Source: Rebecca billardiae RCC1528
Lineage: Eukaryota; Haptophyta
Direction of reading: 5' to 3'
Assembly: GCA_965240325.2 (NCBI GenBank)
Contig: OZ251243.1
Span: 620,001-684,000, forward strand
DNA: 64,000 nt
The notes under the pieces were generated by a model. That model made no database searches, had not been told where the DNA came from, and saw only the letters and a program-made list of their open reading frames with translations. The position numbers and the translations under genes are program-made. This document shows, piece by piece, positions 1 to 11,100 of the stretch. Every line of letters starts with the position of its first letter. Within the stretch, counting starts at the first letter, position 1.

Positions 1-370
1 GTGTGGGGACTCCGTGCGAGGCATGTGGCGGCGGCCACGACGTCGACTTGAGCAGCATGCTTGCGCACGGCCAAGCGATGAGAAAACTACCGTTCCACTG
101 CCCGGCGTAGCCGACGCGGGCGGGACTCTTCACATGGCTCAAGGGCTACGTACACTACAAGTAGCCGGTTGGGCTGGCCGCGCCCGCCGGCCGTCATTCG
201 TTCTTTGGGCTTTGGCCCCCAAGACAGTGGCCCAAGCGGGCCAAGCACGCACTTTTGTAACCGTCGTGCAGTGCTCGCCGTACATACGGAGTCTGTTACA
301 CGGACCCAGCGGCCGGAAGCTGGGCTCGTTCGTGAGCTTTGCACCCGACTCGCGCCCCCCTGGTCGGGGC

Positions 371-529
371 ATGCAAGCGAGCGACGTCCTCATCATCGTG
401 GCCAACCGCTGCGTGTGGGTGCTGTGCGACCAGCTGATCGGCGAGAGCATCTTTGCCAACGCGACTGCGCTCCTCATCCTCATCCCCGCCATCTGGCTCG
501 TCTTTGGGGCCGACCGCAGCATCGCCTAA
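371..529 (+). CDS. possible last exon of a membrane protein entering from the left (partial)
   Basis: An open frame running to a TAA at 527-529 ends in a hydrophobic stretch (ALLILIPAIWLVF) preceded by another fairly apolar run (VLIIVANRC). This looks like the C-terminal membrane segment of a protein whose earlier exons lie outside the window. The frame is open back to position 14, but the upstream residues are arginine-rich and do not look coding, so I place the exon start near the ATG at 371 or an AG just after it. The stop lies only 21 bp before the next gene's ATG. I do not recognise the family, and a chance frame is possible. Confidence 0.3.
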   Translation: MQASDVLIIVANRCVWVLCDQLIGESIFANATALLILIPAIWLVFGADRSIA

Positions 530-550
530 CGCCGAGGACGCGTCAGCACG

Positions 551-3056
551 ATGGCTGCAGATGTGCACTCTGGAGAGCAGCAGGCAGAGGAGGGCGGCGG
601 CGGCGCGCGCGGCGGCGCGCGCCACGCGGGCGAAGGCGGCTCGGCGGCCTCGCCCGCCTTCCCGCTCGGCCTACTGCCCGACATCATCGCCGCGCGCACC
701 GTCGACGTGTCGTTTGACGTCGTGCCGGGTGGCGTGCGCTGGGGCACCGCGGCCTCGCCGGCGCGCGCGCTCTCGCCGGGCCACTTCGGCGCGCTCGAGA
801 CGCCGCGCGAACCGTACGCGTCGATCGACCTCGGCCTCACCTCCGGCCGCCCCGAGTCGCGCCAGGCCGCCGCCGCCGGCGGCCGCCGCCTCGACGACTG
901 GAAAGTGCCTTCGACGCCGGCCGCGGCGGCGGCGCTTGCCCGACACGGCATGCTGCCGCCGCGGCACGCGCAGACGGCGTGCGCCGAGGCGCGACCGCCG
1001 GCGACGGCGGGGGCGGCAGTGCGCTCGCCCGCGCCGCGCGCCGCGCTCGCCGCGCCGCCGCGCACCGCCGGCGCGAGCTCGCCGCTGCCGGCCGCGGCCG
1101 CGCGCGGCCGCGCGCCGCCCCCCGCCACGGCACACAGCGGCGATCGGCATCGGTCGCCGCCGCGCGTCGCCACCGCCGACGGCGTGGTCGCGCTGCCGAC
1201 GTGCGCGCGCTCGATCTCGGCGCTGACGTACCGCGCGAACACTGCGCTCGAGCCCGCGATCGCCGCGATCCAGACCGACCCGCGCGTCTCCGCCGCCGAC
1301 GAGATTGCAATCTCGTCGGCGGCCGCGTCTGCGTCCTTTCAGCGCCGACGGACGACGCTGCCGGCGGCGGGCGGCGCGCTCGGCGCGAGCTCGAGCGCGC
1401 TGGCGGTCAGCGCGGCGGCGGCGCGGAGCGCACGGCTGAGGATAGAGGCGGACTACGGCCAGCTCGCGGCGGCGGTGCAGCAGCACGCCTCGAGCGCCGA
1501 GACGGGCAGCGCCGCCGCCGCCGCGCTCGTCGACGCTCTGACTGCCCTGAGCGGTGGCTCGTGTGGCGGCGGCGGCTGCGGCGGCTGCGGCGGCGGCGGC
1601 GGCGGCGGCGGCGCGGAGGCGGCAGGCGGCGGCGCGGCGGGCGGCGCGCGCGGGCTGGTGCGCGCGCAGACCGCCGCGTCGAGCGCCGTGCTCGGCGGCG
1701 GCGGCGGCGCACGCTCCACCTCGCCGGGCCGACGGCGCGGCGGCGCGGCCGCGGCCGCGGGCTCGGCGGCGGCCGCGGCGGCCGCGGCTGGCGGCGGCTC
1801 CTGCACCGTCCGCCTGCCCACCGCAGCATCGGCGGCGGGTGCGCGCAGCGCGCGCGTCTCCGCCGAGGCCGACGCCTCCGCCGACGCCCTGCCGCGCCTC
1901 CCGCCGCGCCAGGCCGTGCACGCCGACGTCGTGAGCACAATCCTCCGCTGTCGATCCTCCGCCGATTATCGCGCCGAGTTTGACGCGAGAGCGTTGGAGC
2001 TCGAGGCGGAGGCGGAGGCGCGGCGGAGGGCGAGCACGGGCGGCGCGACGATCATCGCGCGCAACCGCCGCCGCGCCGGGCGGTACTCCCCGCGCGACGC
2101 CGCCGCGCTCGCCAAGGCGCGCGACGAGGAGCGCCGGGGCCTGGTCGCTCACCACCGAGCACACCTGGCCGCGCTCGAAGCTGCCCGGCGCGCGGCGACG
2201 TTGTCCCACATTGAATATGTGAACTCGGTGTCTGAGCGGCTGAGGGAGCGGCAGGCGGTGGCGAGGGCGCGGAAGGGGTGGGTCATGGCGCTGGCGGCGG
2301 GCGCGCGCGCGCAGATCTTCTGCCTCGCGCTGCGCGGCGCGCGCTTCCGGCGGCGCAACAAGGCCGCCGTGTCCGTGATCAGGCGCGCCGTGCGCGCGCG
2401 CTCCTTCATCAAAGGCATCGCCCGGCTCGTGGCACTGGCGCGGCAGTGGCGCCGCGCGACGTGGCGGCTACGGTACGTGGTGCGGATCTGGCGGAAGCGG
2501 CGCGCGGCGCGCCGGCTGCGCATCTCGCTCCGCGAGATCTCCGCCGCGCCCGACTTCAAGACAGCCTTCATGCGCCTCCGCTTCGCCGCGCGCCGGCTGC
2601 AGAAGTGGGCGCGCGCGTGCGCAACGCGCACGGCCGCGCACGTGGATGTGCTCACGCATCAGGTGCTCGAGCTGGAGCGGTGGCTGGCGGAGCACGGCGG
2701 GCCGATCGCGGTGAGCAGGGCCGCCGCGAACGCCCCCCCGCGCGCGCTCACGCTCACCGTCGGCGGGCCCGCCGTCGAGGTCGGCGCCGTCTCGCCCGCC
2801 GTGCGCGGCGTGAGTGCCCTGGGTAATGTGGGTAACATGGGTACCGGCCGGGAGGGCGGCGGCGCGCGGCGCACGGTCGGCTTCGGCGTGAGCGCGGCGC
2901 AGAGCGGCTTCCAGACGCCGGGGGAGGGCCCGGTGCGCGCGCGCAAGCTCGGCAGCTCGTCGTCGCACGCCACGACGCCCGCCGACGCCGACGCCGACGG
3001 CGCCGCCGCCAGCCTCACTCGCGTCCGGAGCAGTCAGAAGCGGGTCTCGAGCCGAC

Positions 3057-3099
<43 letters not shown>

Positions 3100-3497
3100 G
3101 CCGGGCGCGGTGGGCTCGTCCAAGTACCGCGTGAACCCGCAGCTCAGCGCGCGCTTCTCCGCCGCGGTCGCCTCACACCGGGACCTCCGCGTCGCCATCT
3201 CTGAGCTAGAGTCCACCACCGTCGTCGCCGTCTCGAAGCACCTGCGGCGTGCGGTCGCGCGGGAGGAGCTCGTGAGGCGCAAGCGGCTGCATGTGCTCGC
3301 ACTGGCGTCGTACGCGTGCCAGCACCGGGCGTGGGAGATCATCCACGAGGAGGTGGAGCGCGTGGCGGCGGAGCGGCACGCACTTGAGCAGCAGGCGCGC
3401 GCGCATTTCTCTCGCCCGCCCACCACGGCCGAGGGCGGCGAGCGCGGCGATGCGAGCGCGGGCGCGCGGCGCGGCAGCCGGCGCGGCAGTGGCGGCA

Positions 3498-3529
<32 letters not shown>

Positions 3530-5023
3530 AGCCGCCGTGCGAGCGGCCTCGGCGGCGCGAATGGCGGCGTGCCGACTGCGCCGCGCCGCGCCTCCGCTGT
3601 TGGCGCGCGCCGCGCCTCCACGATGGCCCCGGCCGCGATGGCGAGAGCGGCCGCCGGCGCGCCCGGCGCCGAGGCGGCTGGCGGCGACGACGGCGGCTCT
3701 CGGCGCGCGAGCCGCGCCGGCGTCGCGCCGCTGCGCCGCACTGCGTCCCAGCTCGCGCAGGCGGACGAGCACGGCGAGATCGGCGGCGGCGGCGGCGCGA
3801 GCGCGCAGCGTCGCGTCTCGCGCGCGGGCTCGCTCGCCGACGTGCGCGGCGGCGGTGGCGGCCGGCGTGACAGCAGGCCGACTGCACCGGATGGCGCCGG
3901 ATCGCGCCGAGGCAGCCGCGCGGGCCAGGCCGGCGGCGGCGGCGGCGGCGGCGGTGGAGGCGGCTCCTTCTCCCGCCGGGGCACGCTCACGGGCAGCAGC
4001 GAGGAGAACGAGCTCGAGGTGATGCTCATGATGGCCGGCATGGACACGGCCGCCGTCCTGGTCATCCAGCGCTACGCCCGGCAGCATGCGTTCAGAAGAC
4101 GGCTGAACAGCTTAATGCGGCGAAGGATCGACGCTCGCGCGCGGCAGCTCGAGGTGCGCCCCGCGCCGCGCCGCGCCGCGCCGCGCTGCGGCAGCCCGCC
4201 GCGAGACGCGGCGCGAGGGCCCGTGGCCGGCGCGCAGGGCCGCGCACTGCGACTGCTGCGAATCCGGGGAGAATCGGAAGGCGCCGCCACGCGGCGGGTG
4301 TGTGCGCGCGCTGACTCGGCCTGCCACGCGCGCGCGCGCGGTGTTGCGCGGCGTTGCGCGCCGCCGCGCCGTCGCCTGTGCGGTGTGATGCGATGCGTCG
4401 CGCTCGGCGCCAAGCAGGCCCTGAGCAACGTCGAGATCTTCTCGCTGCTGCGGATGCGCCGGCTGGCGGGCGCGGGCGCGCGCACCGAGCGCGCGCTCAA
4501 CGCAAAGGCGGCGCGCGTGTCCTCGCGATCGCTCTCTCGAGACGTCGAGGTGGCGATGGCGAAGGCGAGCGTGCGCGAAGCGATGCGGCAGCAGGAGCGC
4601 GCGGCGGCGGCGAGGCCGCCGAGCCCGCCGCGGCCGGCGCCGCCCTCGGGCCCGCCGTCGCACGCCGCCTCCTTCCGCCGGCAGAGCCGCGCCGTCGTCG
4701 ACGAGCGGCCGCGGCGGCAGTGGGCGGCGCAGCAGATCCAAAGGCACTACCGCGGCCGCGTCACCGCGCTGCGCACCGAGCTGCTCGACAGGCCGCTCGC
4801 GGAGCCGAAGCGCCCGCTGCTCTCGCTGCGGCCGAGCGTGATGACGCTCACGCGGCTGCTCCACACCGCCCAGCAGAAGATGATCCTCTCAGGGCAGGCG
4901 CAGAGCACCAAGCAGCGCGCCGCGGCGGGCGGCGCCGGCCTGCTGCCGCCGCGTCTCTCCTTCATGCGCCAGACCAGCAGCGTGCTCGAGCTCTTCCTCA
5001 ACAACCCGACGCTCACGGGCTGA
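551..5023 (+). CDS. IQ-motif, low-complexity protein (two exons, about 1402 aa after splicing)
   Basis: The frame is open for 1490 codons. I infer one intron at 4154-4417 (264 nt, GTGCGC...CAG, phase 0), because residues there turn into arginine/alanine-rich nonsense and then recover (ALSNVEIFSLL). Recognisable parts are a basic helical region near residues 570-710 with degenerate IQ-like repeats (RNKAAVSVIRRAVRAR, RRLQKWARA), a clear IQ motif near residue 1166 (LVIQRYARQHAFRRR) and another close to the C-terminus (QQIQRHYRGRV). IQ motifs bind calmodulin or myosin-type light chains, so a calcium-linked scaffold role is likely, possibly axonemal. Between them lie poly-glycine runs and many RRGS/RRAS motifs of the PKA-site type. 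Extreme GGC repeats make the N-terminal third low complexity. The exact family is not recognised. It ends about 200 bp from the convergent carbonic-anhydrase-like gene. Confidence 0.75.
4154..4417 (+). other. in-frame intron of the IQ-motif gene
   Basis: The donor is GAG|GTGCGC and the acceptor CAAGCAG|GCC. The length is 264 nt, divisible by three and free of stops, so a simple ORF call reads straight through it. It begins with a CGCCGCGCCGCG run like those in the eEF3 and CFAP58 introns. Confidence 0.65.
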
Positions 5024-5118
5024 TCGGAGCGGCCGAGCAGGCGGAGCGCGCTGCACTCTCAGACGACGACGAATAATTATTGAAATTGTTGCGCAGCATA
5101 TAATTATCCGATACAGTA

Positions 5119-5195
5119 TATATATATATATTAATATATATATATATATTAAAATCAGATATTATCTTCGGATGATATATATATATATATATTAA
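5119..5195. repeat. (TA)n-rich convergent intergenic spacer
   Basis: Interrupted TA tracts lie between the stop codons of the two convergent genes (5023 and 5228). No gene is seen here; this is probably 3' UTR and polyadenylation territory for both. Confidence 0.8.
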
Positions 5196-5227
5196 ACTAT
5201 GCATATGCCGCGGACGATACTATGCTG

Positions 5228-6562
5228 CTATTGCAGGACGACACTGCTGCGGACCGTGCGGCGGCTTGCTGTACTGTCAGCTGCGCGCGCTGACCGCCGC
5301 AGCCGCCACCACGCCGCTGCGGCAGCCACGACGCCGCCTACCGCGAGGAGCGGCGCGAGCCCGGGCGGCGCGGCGCGCGGCTCGTCCGCTCCGCTGGCGC
5401 GTGGTGGCGGCTCGCGCGCCTGCGACTCCGCCAGCGGCGCCGGCGGCAGCAGGGGCTTGCGCGGGCAGTGCTTCCGCTCGGCCGGGTCGTCGATGCACAT
5501 GTTCGCGCAGCACGCGCAGCGGCACTGCCACACCTCCTCGCCCTGCGGCTCGGTGAAGTGGTAGCGGCTCGCGCACTTGTTGGCGCCGTAGAGCGTGCAG
5601 CGATGCCGCAGGCACATCCCACACGTCAGCCGGCCTGCGGGCGGCGGCAGCCCGTTCGACCAGCGCGTGCGCGTCACGTTGACACCGTCGTTGCTCCAGA
5701 GCGGGAGGGGCCTGCGCGTGAACTTGTCGCGGTCGGTCAGCGCGCACAGGTCGTCGGCCGAGACGGGGAGAATCGCTCGGGAGATGACTGTCAGCGTGTC
5801 CGGGCTGCAGCCGATTCTTCCATCGGGCTTCCGGCCCGGGTTGTCCTCCATGGTGAGCACCTGCCCCCAGCCGCTGTACGTGGCCACCTCGGCCGAGAGC
5901 ACCCTGTCGAGCAGCTCGCTCTGCAGCGGGATCGTGTTGGTCACGTTGTCCGTCGCGCCGAGCAGCGCGCGCAGCCACGGAGTCGAGACAGCCGCCTTCT
6001 CGAAGAAGACGCACACGATGACAAAGGGGTCCAGCCCGGCCTGTGGCGGCACGAAGTGGACGAATTGGAGCTCGAGCGGGTAGGTCCGGCCGTCGAGCGC
6101 GTTGTCCGACTCCGAGAAGAGGGCGATCTGCGAGAGCGGCAGCGTGGCCCCGCGCACCGACACCGTCGCGGACGGCGACGTTGGCAGCACCTCCCACGCA
6201 CTCGTGAGCTCGCGGAACAGGGCGGTCCCTGCCTGGTAGCTGCGCAGCGCCACGTCCGCAGTGGGCGGGTACTCGAGCTCGAGCTGGGAGTCGCTGCGGC
6301 GCTCGTACGGCGCGTCCGCCGTGCGCACGTCGATCGGGCCGTTGAGGTACGGGCCGCCAGCGTACGGCGCGCAGCCGAACAAGTATTCGCGCTCGAGCGT
6401 GCACTCCGGCGGCGCGTCGCCAATCGCGAGCCTGCTCGCCAACGGCCGGTCGAAGGCGTCGGGCGAGAAGAGCCCGTCGGGCAGGCCCGCGTCGGGCTCG
6501 CCGCGCGCGACCACGCCGAGCAGGAGGAGCGCGAGTGCCCGACGCATGGTGGTCCAATCCAT
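5228..6562 (-). CDS. alpha-carbonic-anhydrase-like membrane-anchored protein lacking the zinc histidines
   Basis: The 444-residue product starts with a signal peptide (RRALALLLLGVVARG). It carries a region that follows the alpha-carbonic-anhydrase core by eye: QIALFSESDN (about 142-151) lies where the family has the HxH pair, and LELQFVHF (about 161-168) where it has the third zinc histidine (ELHLVHW in animal enzymes). A VIVCVFFEKA strand follows, as in the family. All three zinc histidine positions appear to be replaced (by L/F, S and Q), so hydration activity is unlikely and the protein resembles carbonic-anhydrase-related proteins used in binding. A cysteine-rich segment (about 315-365) and a C-terminal hydrophobic helix (LLAVGGVVAAAAAWW) with a basic tail suggest a type I membrane protein facing the outside or a lumen. 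A second ATG six codons in is an alternative start. The gene is intronless. Confidence 0.65.
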   Translation of the reverse strand: MDWTTMRRALALLLLGVVARGEPDAGLPDGLFSPDAFDRPLASRLAIGDAPPECTLEREYLFGCAPYAGGPYLNGPIDVRTADAPYERRSDSQLELEYPPTADVALRSYQAGTALFRELTSAWEVLPTSPSATVSVRGATLPLSQIALFSESDNALDGRTYPLELQFVHFVPPQAGLDPFVIVCVFFEKAAVSTPWLRALLGATDNVTNTIPLQSELLDRVLSAEVATYSGWGQVLTMEDNPGRKPDGRIGCSPDTLTVISRAILPVSADDLCALTDRDKFTRRPLPLWSNDGVNVTRTRWSNGLPPPAGRLTCGMCLRHRCTLYGANKCASRYHFTEPQGEEVWQCRCACCANMCIDDPAERKHCPRKPLLPPAPLAESQAREPPPRASGADEPRAAPPGLAPLLAVGGVVAAAAAWWRLRRSARAADSTASRRTVRSSVVLQ

Positions 6563-6689
6563 CCTGCGGAAGTCGGCGCACTGCAGAAATACTGCTACTG
6601 TCTGAGCTGTGTGCGTCTCTTATAATCTACTCTACTTAATCGTGTAAAGTGGATCCGCGGCACAGATGTCCCGTTAGTTACGAAAATGC

Positions 6690-6837
6690 CCACAATTCGG
6701 AGTTTTCTCTATGAAAAACCATCGGTTCGGCTGTTTTTACTCGCTAAACCAACGGTTCGATGGATGTTACTCCGAAACACCATCGGTTCGCCGGGTTTTA
6801 CTCGCCAAACAATCGTTTCGACGAGTTTTACCCACCA
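6690..6837. repeat. degenerate 31-bp tandem repeat, 4-5 units
   Basis: Units share the core (A)CGGTTCG, then about seven variable bases, then GTTTTACTCG and AAACCA. GGTTCG recurs at 6724, 6754 and 6785, with a diverged copy near 6815. It lies upstream of the carbonic-anhydrase-like gene's start and is not part of any gene I can see. Confidence 0.6.
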
Positions 6838-7429
6838 GTCTGCAGTTGGGACAGTCCTCGCACGTAGTGGCCTCGAAAGAAACGATTCGGAGTACGCTTT
6901 TGTCGAGTGATGGCTGCGCGATGTATTATGTTGTCCGCTCGAGTTGCCGTTCGTCCGAAGGAAAATTCTTCTCGACGAAACATGGAGGGCCAATCAGGGT
7001 CCGTCGATCGATTACAGTCGACGCGACTCAAGTTAGGCGGCTCATTTGAACAGCAACCGCGATGATACTCGCTCGTCAAGAGGGGCCCGCTCGGGCCAGG
7101 CTGACCGCCGTGACGGGAGGTCGAGATGCCACCGCGGGCGCCGCGGGGCTGCGACCGAGGGTGTGGACCGTCGGGGTGATGTGTGAGCAGGATACTCACG
7201 CCCTGTCGCCTGCAACTGTCGACGGCCGCCCTCCACCTGCACCTCGCCTGCACCTCGCGACCGTGCGGCCGATGACGGATCTGTAACGCTCGACGATTGA
7301 TCCGACGGCTCGACGAGTGATCGAGTGATCCGCACGACGGGCGTCGCCTGCAACTGATAACGGCCGCTCTCATGCCCGGTGCTCAGGAGGCGCACGCTTG
7401 ACGCGTGTCCTGCGCGGTTGTCACCTGCC

Positions 7430-7870
7430 CCGGCGGTTGCAACTCTCTACATCTCTCCTCCGGACGGAGTGGCGCGCCGGTCCGTGTTGCGACGGCGTTG
7501 CTCGACTGGATCTGCGCACCGGGCCTCGCCTGTAACTGTTTTGATGCATGCCGTGCCCTGCGCGGCTGGCACCTGGCTGCCTGCCCCTGCTGCTGCAACT
7601 CTCGGCGGCGGCGCGCAGATCAGTGTTGCTCGACTGGATCTGCGCACCGGGCCTCGCCTGCAGCTGTTTATTTACGCGGCCGTCCACCAGCCTTACACGG
7701 TCCGAGGCTCAGTAGACAGTAGGGGCGCGCGCTTGATGCGTGCCCTGCGCAGTTGTCAACGCAGGCTGCAGCGCTGTCCGCACCGCTACCGGTATACGAA
7801 CCAAGCGAACGTCTGAAGGTGGTCGTGAAGCTGCCGCTGCCGGCGTGCAGCGGCGGCTGCAACTCACTCT
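7430..7870. repeat. dispersed repeat family A, copy 1
   Basis: A module containing GTTGCTCGACTGGATCTGCG occurs twice here (about 7495 and 7622). It is followed by a GTCCGAGGCTCAGTA...GCAGTTGTCAACGCAGG block (7698-7768) and a GCTGTCCGCACCGCTA...GTGCAGCGGC block (7771-7855). The same blocks in the same order recur at about 13128-13540. The motif GCTGCAACTC punctuates the units. Both copies end shortly upstream of a gene start (the channel here). An unclassified interspersed repeat or part of one; no coding capacity seen. Confidence 0.6.
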
Positions 7871-8138
7871 CTCGTTCTTAGTAAACTGTACAGATCGATT
7901 TTGCATGCTTGGACTCCTGGAGTCTCAGCGCGATGAGTTCAGAGGTCTAAAAGTTCTTCAGCGCGCGGCCCGGCTCGGCTGCGGTCCGGATCTTGATGAT
8001 CAGCAAGGGGGACACACGGTCCTGGCAAGGGCGGTACTGGTGAGCAGCCGCCTTGTCAGCAACAGGAAGGACGCTACGCCAAAATTTTGGGGCACGATAG
8101 CTACGCGACGACGCCCTTGGGGTCGCCAGCTGGCGGAG

Positions 8139-11100
8139 ATGGGGGCGCCCGCGGCGTCGGAACTGCCCAACGGCGCGGCCTCGAGAGAGCCGGTGGCGAA
8201 AGGGAGCGTGCCGCTGCCGTCGCTCGCGCCCGAGCAGAGCGGCCCAACCGACGCTCCCGCCGCCGCCGAGTCTAGAGCCCAGGCCGACGACACGCCGACG
8301 CGGCGGCGCCGGGGCGCGCTCGCGCGCTGCCTGACGGGCCGCCGGGCATACCGCTCGTTCACGGTGGAAGAGATGAAGCGGCGGTACCTGCGGATGCTCG
8401 TGCTCGTCCGCCTCCTCCGCGTGCGCCGCCGCTTCGCGCGCCACGTCTCCGCCGAGGCGTACGCGTCGCTCGTGCTCGAGATGCACGCGCTCGGCTGGCT
8501 GATTGCGCTGCGCGAGAAGAGCGGCAAGGCGAAGCGGCGGGCGTGGGTGCTGCGGCGGCAGGCGGAGCTGCGCGTCTTCGTCACCTCGACGCCGTTCGAG
8601 CTGCTCTCCCTCCTCTTCATCCTCGTCAACACCGCCCTCATCGTCGCGCAGGCCGCCTTCCCGTCGCGGCAGGGCAGCCGCTACTACCAGCTAGGCGAGC
8701 TTGCCCAGGTTGGGTGCGGCCTCGTCTTCCTGCTCGAGCTGGCGCTGCGCATGCTCGCGTTCGGCCCGCGGTTCTTCGCGCACTTCTGGAACCTCCTCGA
8801 CCTGCTGCTCATCCTCGTCACCCTCGTCGAGTGGGCCTTCATCGTCGTGCTCACCTTTCAGCTGCAGGCGCGCGCGTACACCGGCTCGCGCTTTGCCGGC
8901 GTGCTCGCGCTGCGCGTCGCGCGCGTCTTCCGCGCGCACCGCGTGCTGCGCTCGCTGCGGCTGGTGGACCGGTTCCCCGCTCTCCGCGCGGTGTCGGACG
9001 CGCTCCGCCGCGCCTCCGCCGCCGTCCTCTGGGTCGTCCTCCTCCTCGTCCTCCTCCTCGTCACGTACGGAGCGGCCGCCCACCTCCTCTTCTCGTCGGT
9101 GGCGGCGAGCTCGCCGCCGCTCGACGACGAGCGCTGGGGCTCGCTCGGCCGCGCGGTGCTCAGCCTGTGCCACGTGCTCACGCTCGACCACGGCGTGGAC
9201 GTGGTGCGCGAGCTGCTCGAGGCCTCGCCCTCGCCGCAGTGGACCGTCCTCATCGTCGCCTTCTTCGCCTCCTTTGCGGTTCTCGGCGCCTATGTTGCGT
9301 TCGGAGTGATTGTCGCCGTGCTCGTCGCTCAGCTCGAGGAGATCTCGCGCGCGCGCGCGCGGGCGAAGGAGCACGCGTGGTTCTTCCGCAACGCGGGCGT
9401 GGCGCCGCCCGAGGACGTGCGCGGCGCGATCTACCGGCCGCGTGGGGCGCCGCGCGGCGGCGGGTACTACTACTACGACGGCCGCGCCGAGCGCGGCGCG
9501 GAGCGCGGCGCGGCTCGCGGGGCGGAGCGCGCAGAGAGGATGGCGCGGCTGAGCTCGAGCGAGTCGCAGCTGTCCGCGATGTCGGCGAGCACGCTCAACT
9601 CGCACGAGACGTCGGCGCTCGAGTCGCCCCGCGGCGAGTCTCGCCGCGAGCCGCGCGACTCCACCCAGAGCGACGCCTCCGCCGCCGAGCGCGGCGCCGA
9701 GCGCGCGGGCGCGCAGGAGGATGGCGCGCGGCTGTCTCGGCGCGTCGAGTCGATCGCGCGCGCGCACCATGAGCTGCATCGCGAGGTGATCGCGCTCACG
9801 CGCACGGTGGACGACATGGGCGAGGGGCTGTCGCGCCAGCTGCGCCGCGTGATCACGATGCTCGAGGTCGGCCAGTCCGCCGCCGAGATGCGCAAACACA
9901 TCGCCGAGGCATATGGCGGCACCGCCGAGCCACCGCCGGCCGCGCCCGGCGAGATCGGCGGCTCGGTGGTGCCAGGGCCGGGCGTGCGGCGCGCGAGCAT
10001 GGTCGCGGCCACGCAGCGCTCGTCCGCGCTGCCCAACGCCGATGTGCTCGCGGCGGTGCGCCGCGCGAGCCTGGCCGGCACCGCCTCGCTCACCAAGGCG
10101 GGCAACTCCTTCTCTCTGCTCGCGGAGCGCGCCAAGGCGCGTCGCGAGCAGAACGCTCAGGAGCGGCGCGACGCCGAGCTGCTCGAGTCGTGCGGCGGCG
10201 CGGCGGGCGGCGCGCCGGCCGCATCTCCGTTCAAGTCGTCGCTCCGGCTCACGCCTCGCGCGACGAGCACGGACGGGCCGGCGTCGGCTCGGTCGGTGTG
10301 CTTCGGCGAGAACGAGGTGCGCGAGAGCGAGGGCGCCGGCGCCCGCACCGACGCCGCCTCCGCGCCGGCCGTGCCGCGCGTGAACCTCTCCGACATCGCG
10401 ATGGCCGAGCCGCTGCCGCCCGGCCGGCGAGCGTCGCCGCCGCCCTCACCCGGCGGGCGCAAGCCGCGCGACTCGGGTTGGAAGGACCGCATGAGCCGCG
10501 AGAGCTTCTGGGAGCTCGACGAGCAGGGCATGAGCACCGCACGCCTCTCGGCGCGCGAGCGCGAAGACAGTCAGCTCTCCGCACGCGACAGGCCGGCCGC
10601 CGACGAGCGGCGAGGATCCAACGCTGGTGGCAAGCAGGACGATTGGGCGGCGGCTGCTCGGCGCACGCCCGCCGCCGCGGCGGCCTCCAGGCCGAGGGAC
10701 GATCGGCGCGGCTCGAACGCGAACAAGGTGGATGACTGGGCGGGTGGCAGTCAGCCCGCGCCTGCCGAGCCAGCCGCGGACTGCAGCACTCGCCGCGCCT
10801 CCAACTCGCACAAGGTGGACGACTGGGCCGCGCCGCCCAAGCCGACGACGGCCGCGGCCGCGGTCACGGACGGCGGCCGTCGCGGCTCGAGCTCGCGCGC
10901 CAAGGTCGACGATTTCGACGAGTACGAGGAGGAGGCCGAGGACGCATCGGCGGCGGAGCCGAGCCGCCGGCCTTCGGCCGACACCCGCCGAGGCTCTTCC
11001 TCGCGCAAGGTCGACGACTTCGCCGCGTACGAGCCTGAGCAGTCCGGGAGCGCGGCAGGCAGCCGGCGCGGCTCGGCCGCGCCGGCGGGTAGCCGGCGCG

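Noticed and set aside
7740-8138. N-terminal extension of the channel frame
   Set aside because: It is made of dispersed repeat A and leader sequence; no channel-like residues before the ATG at 8139.
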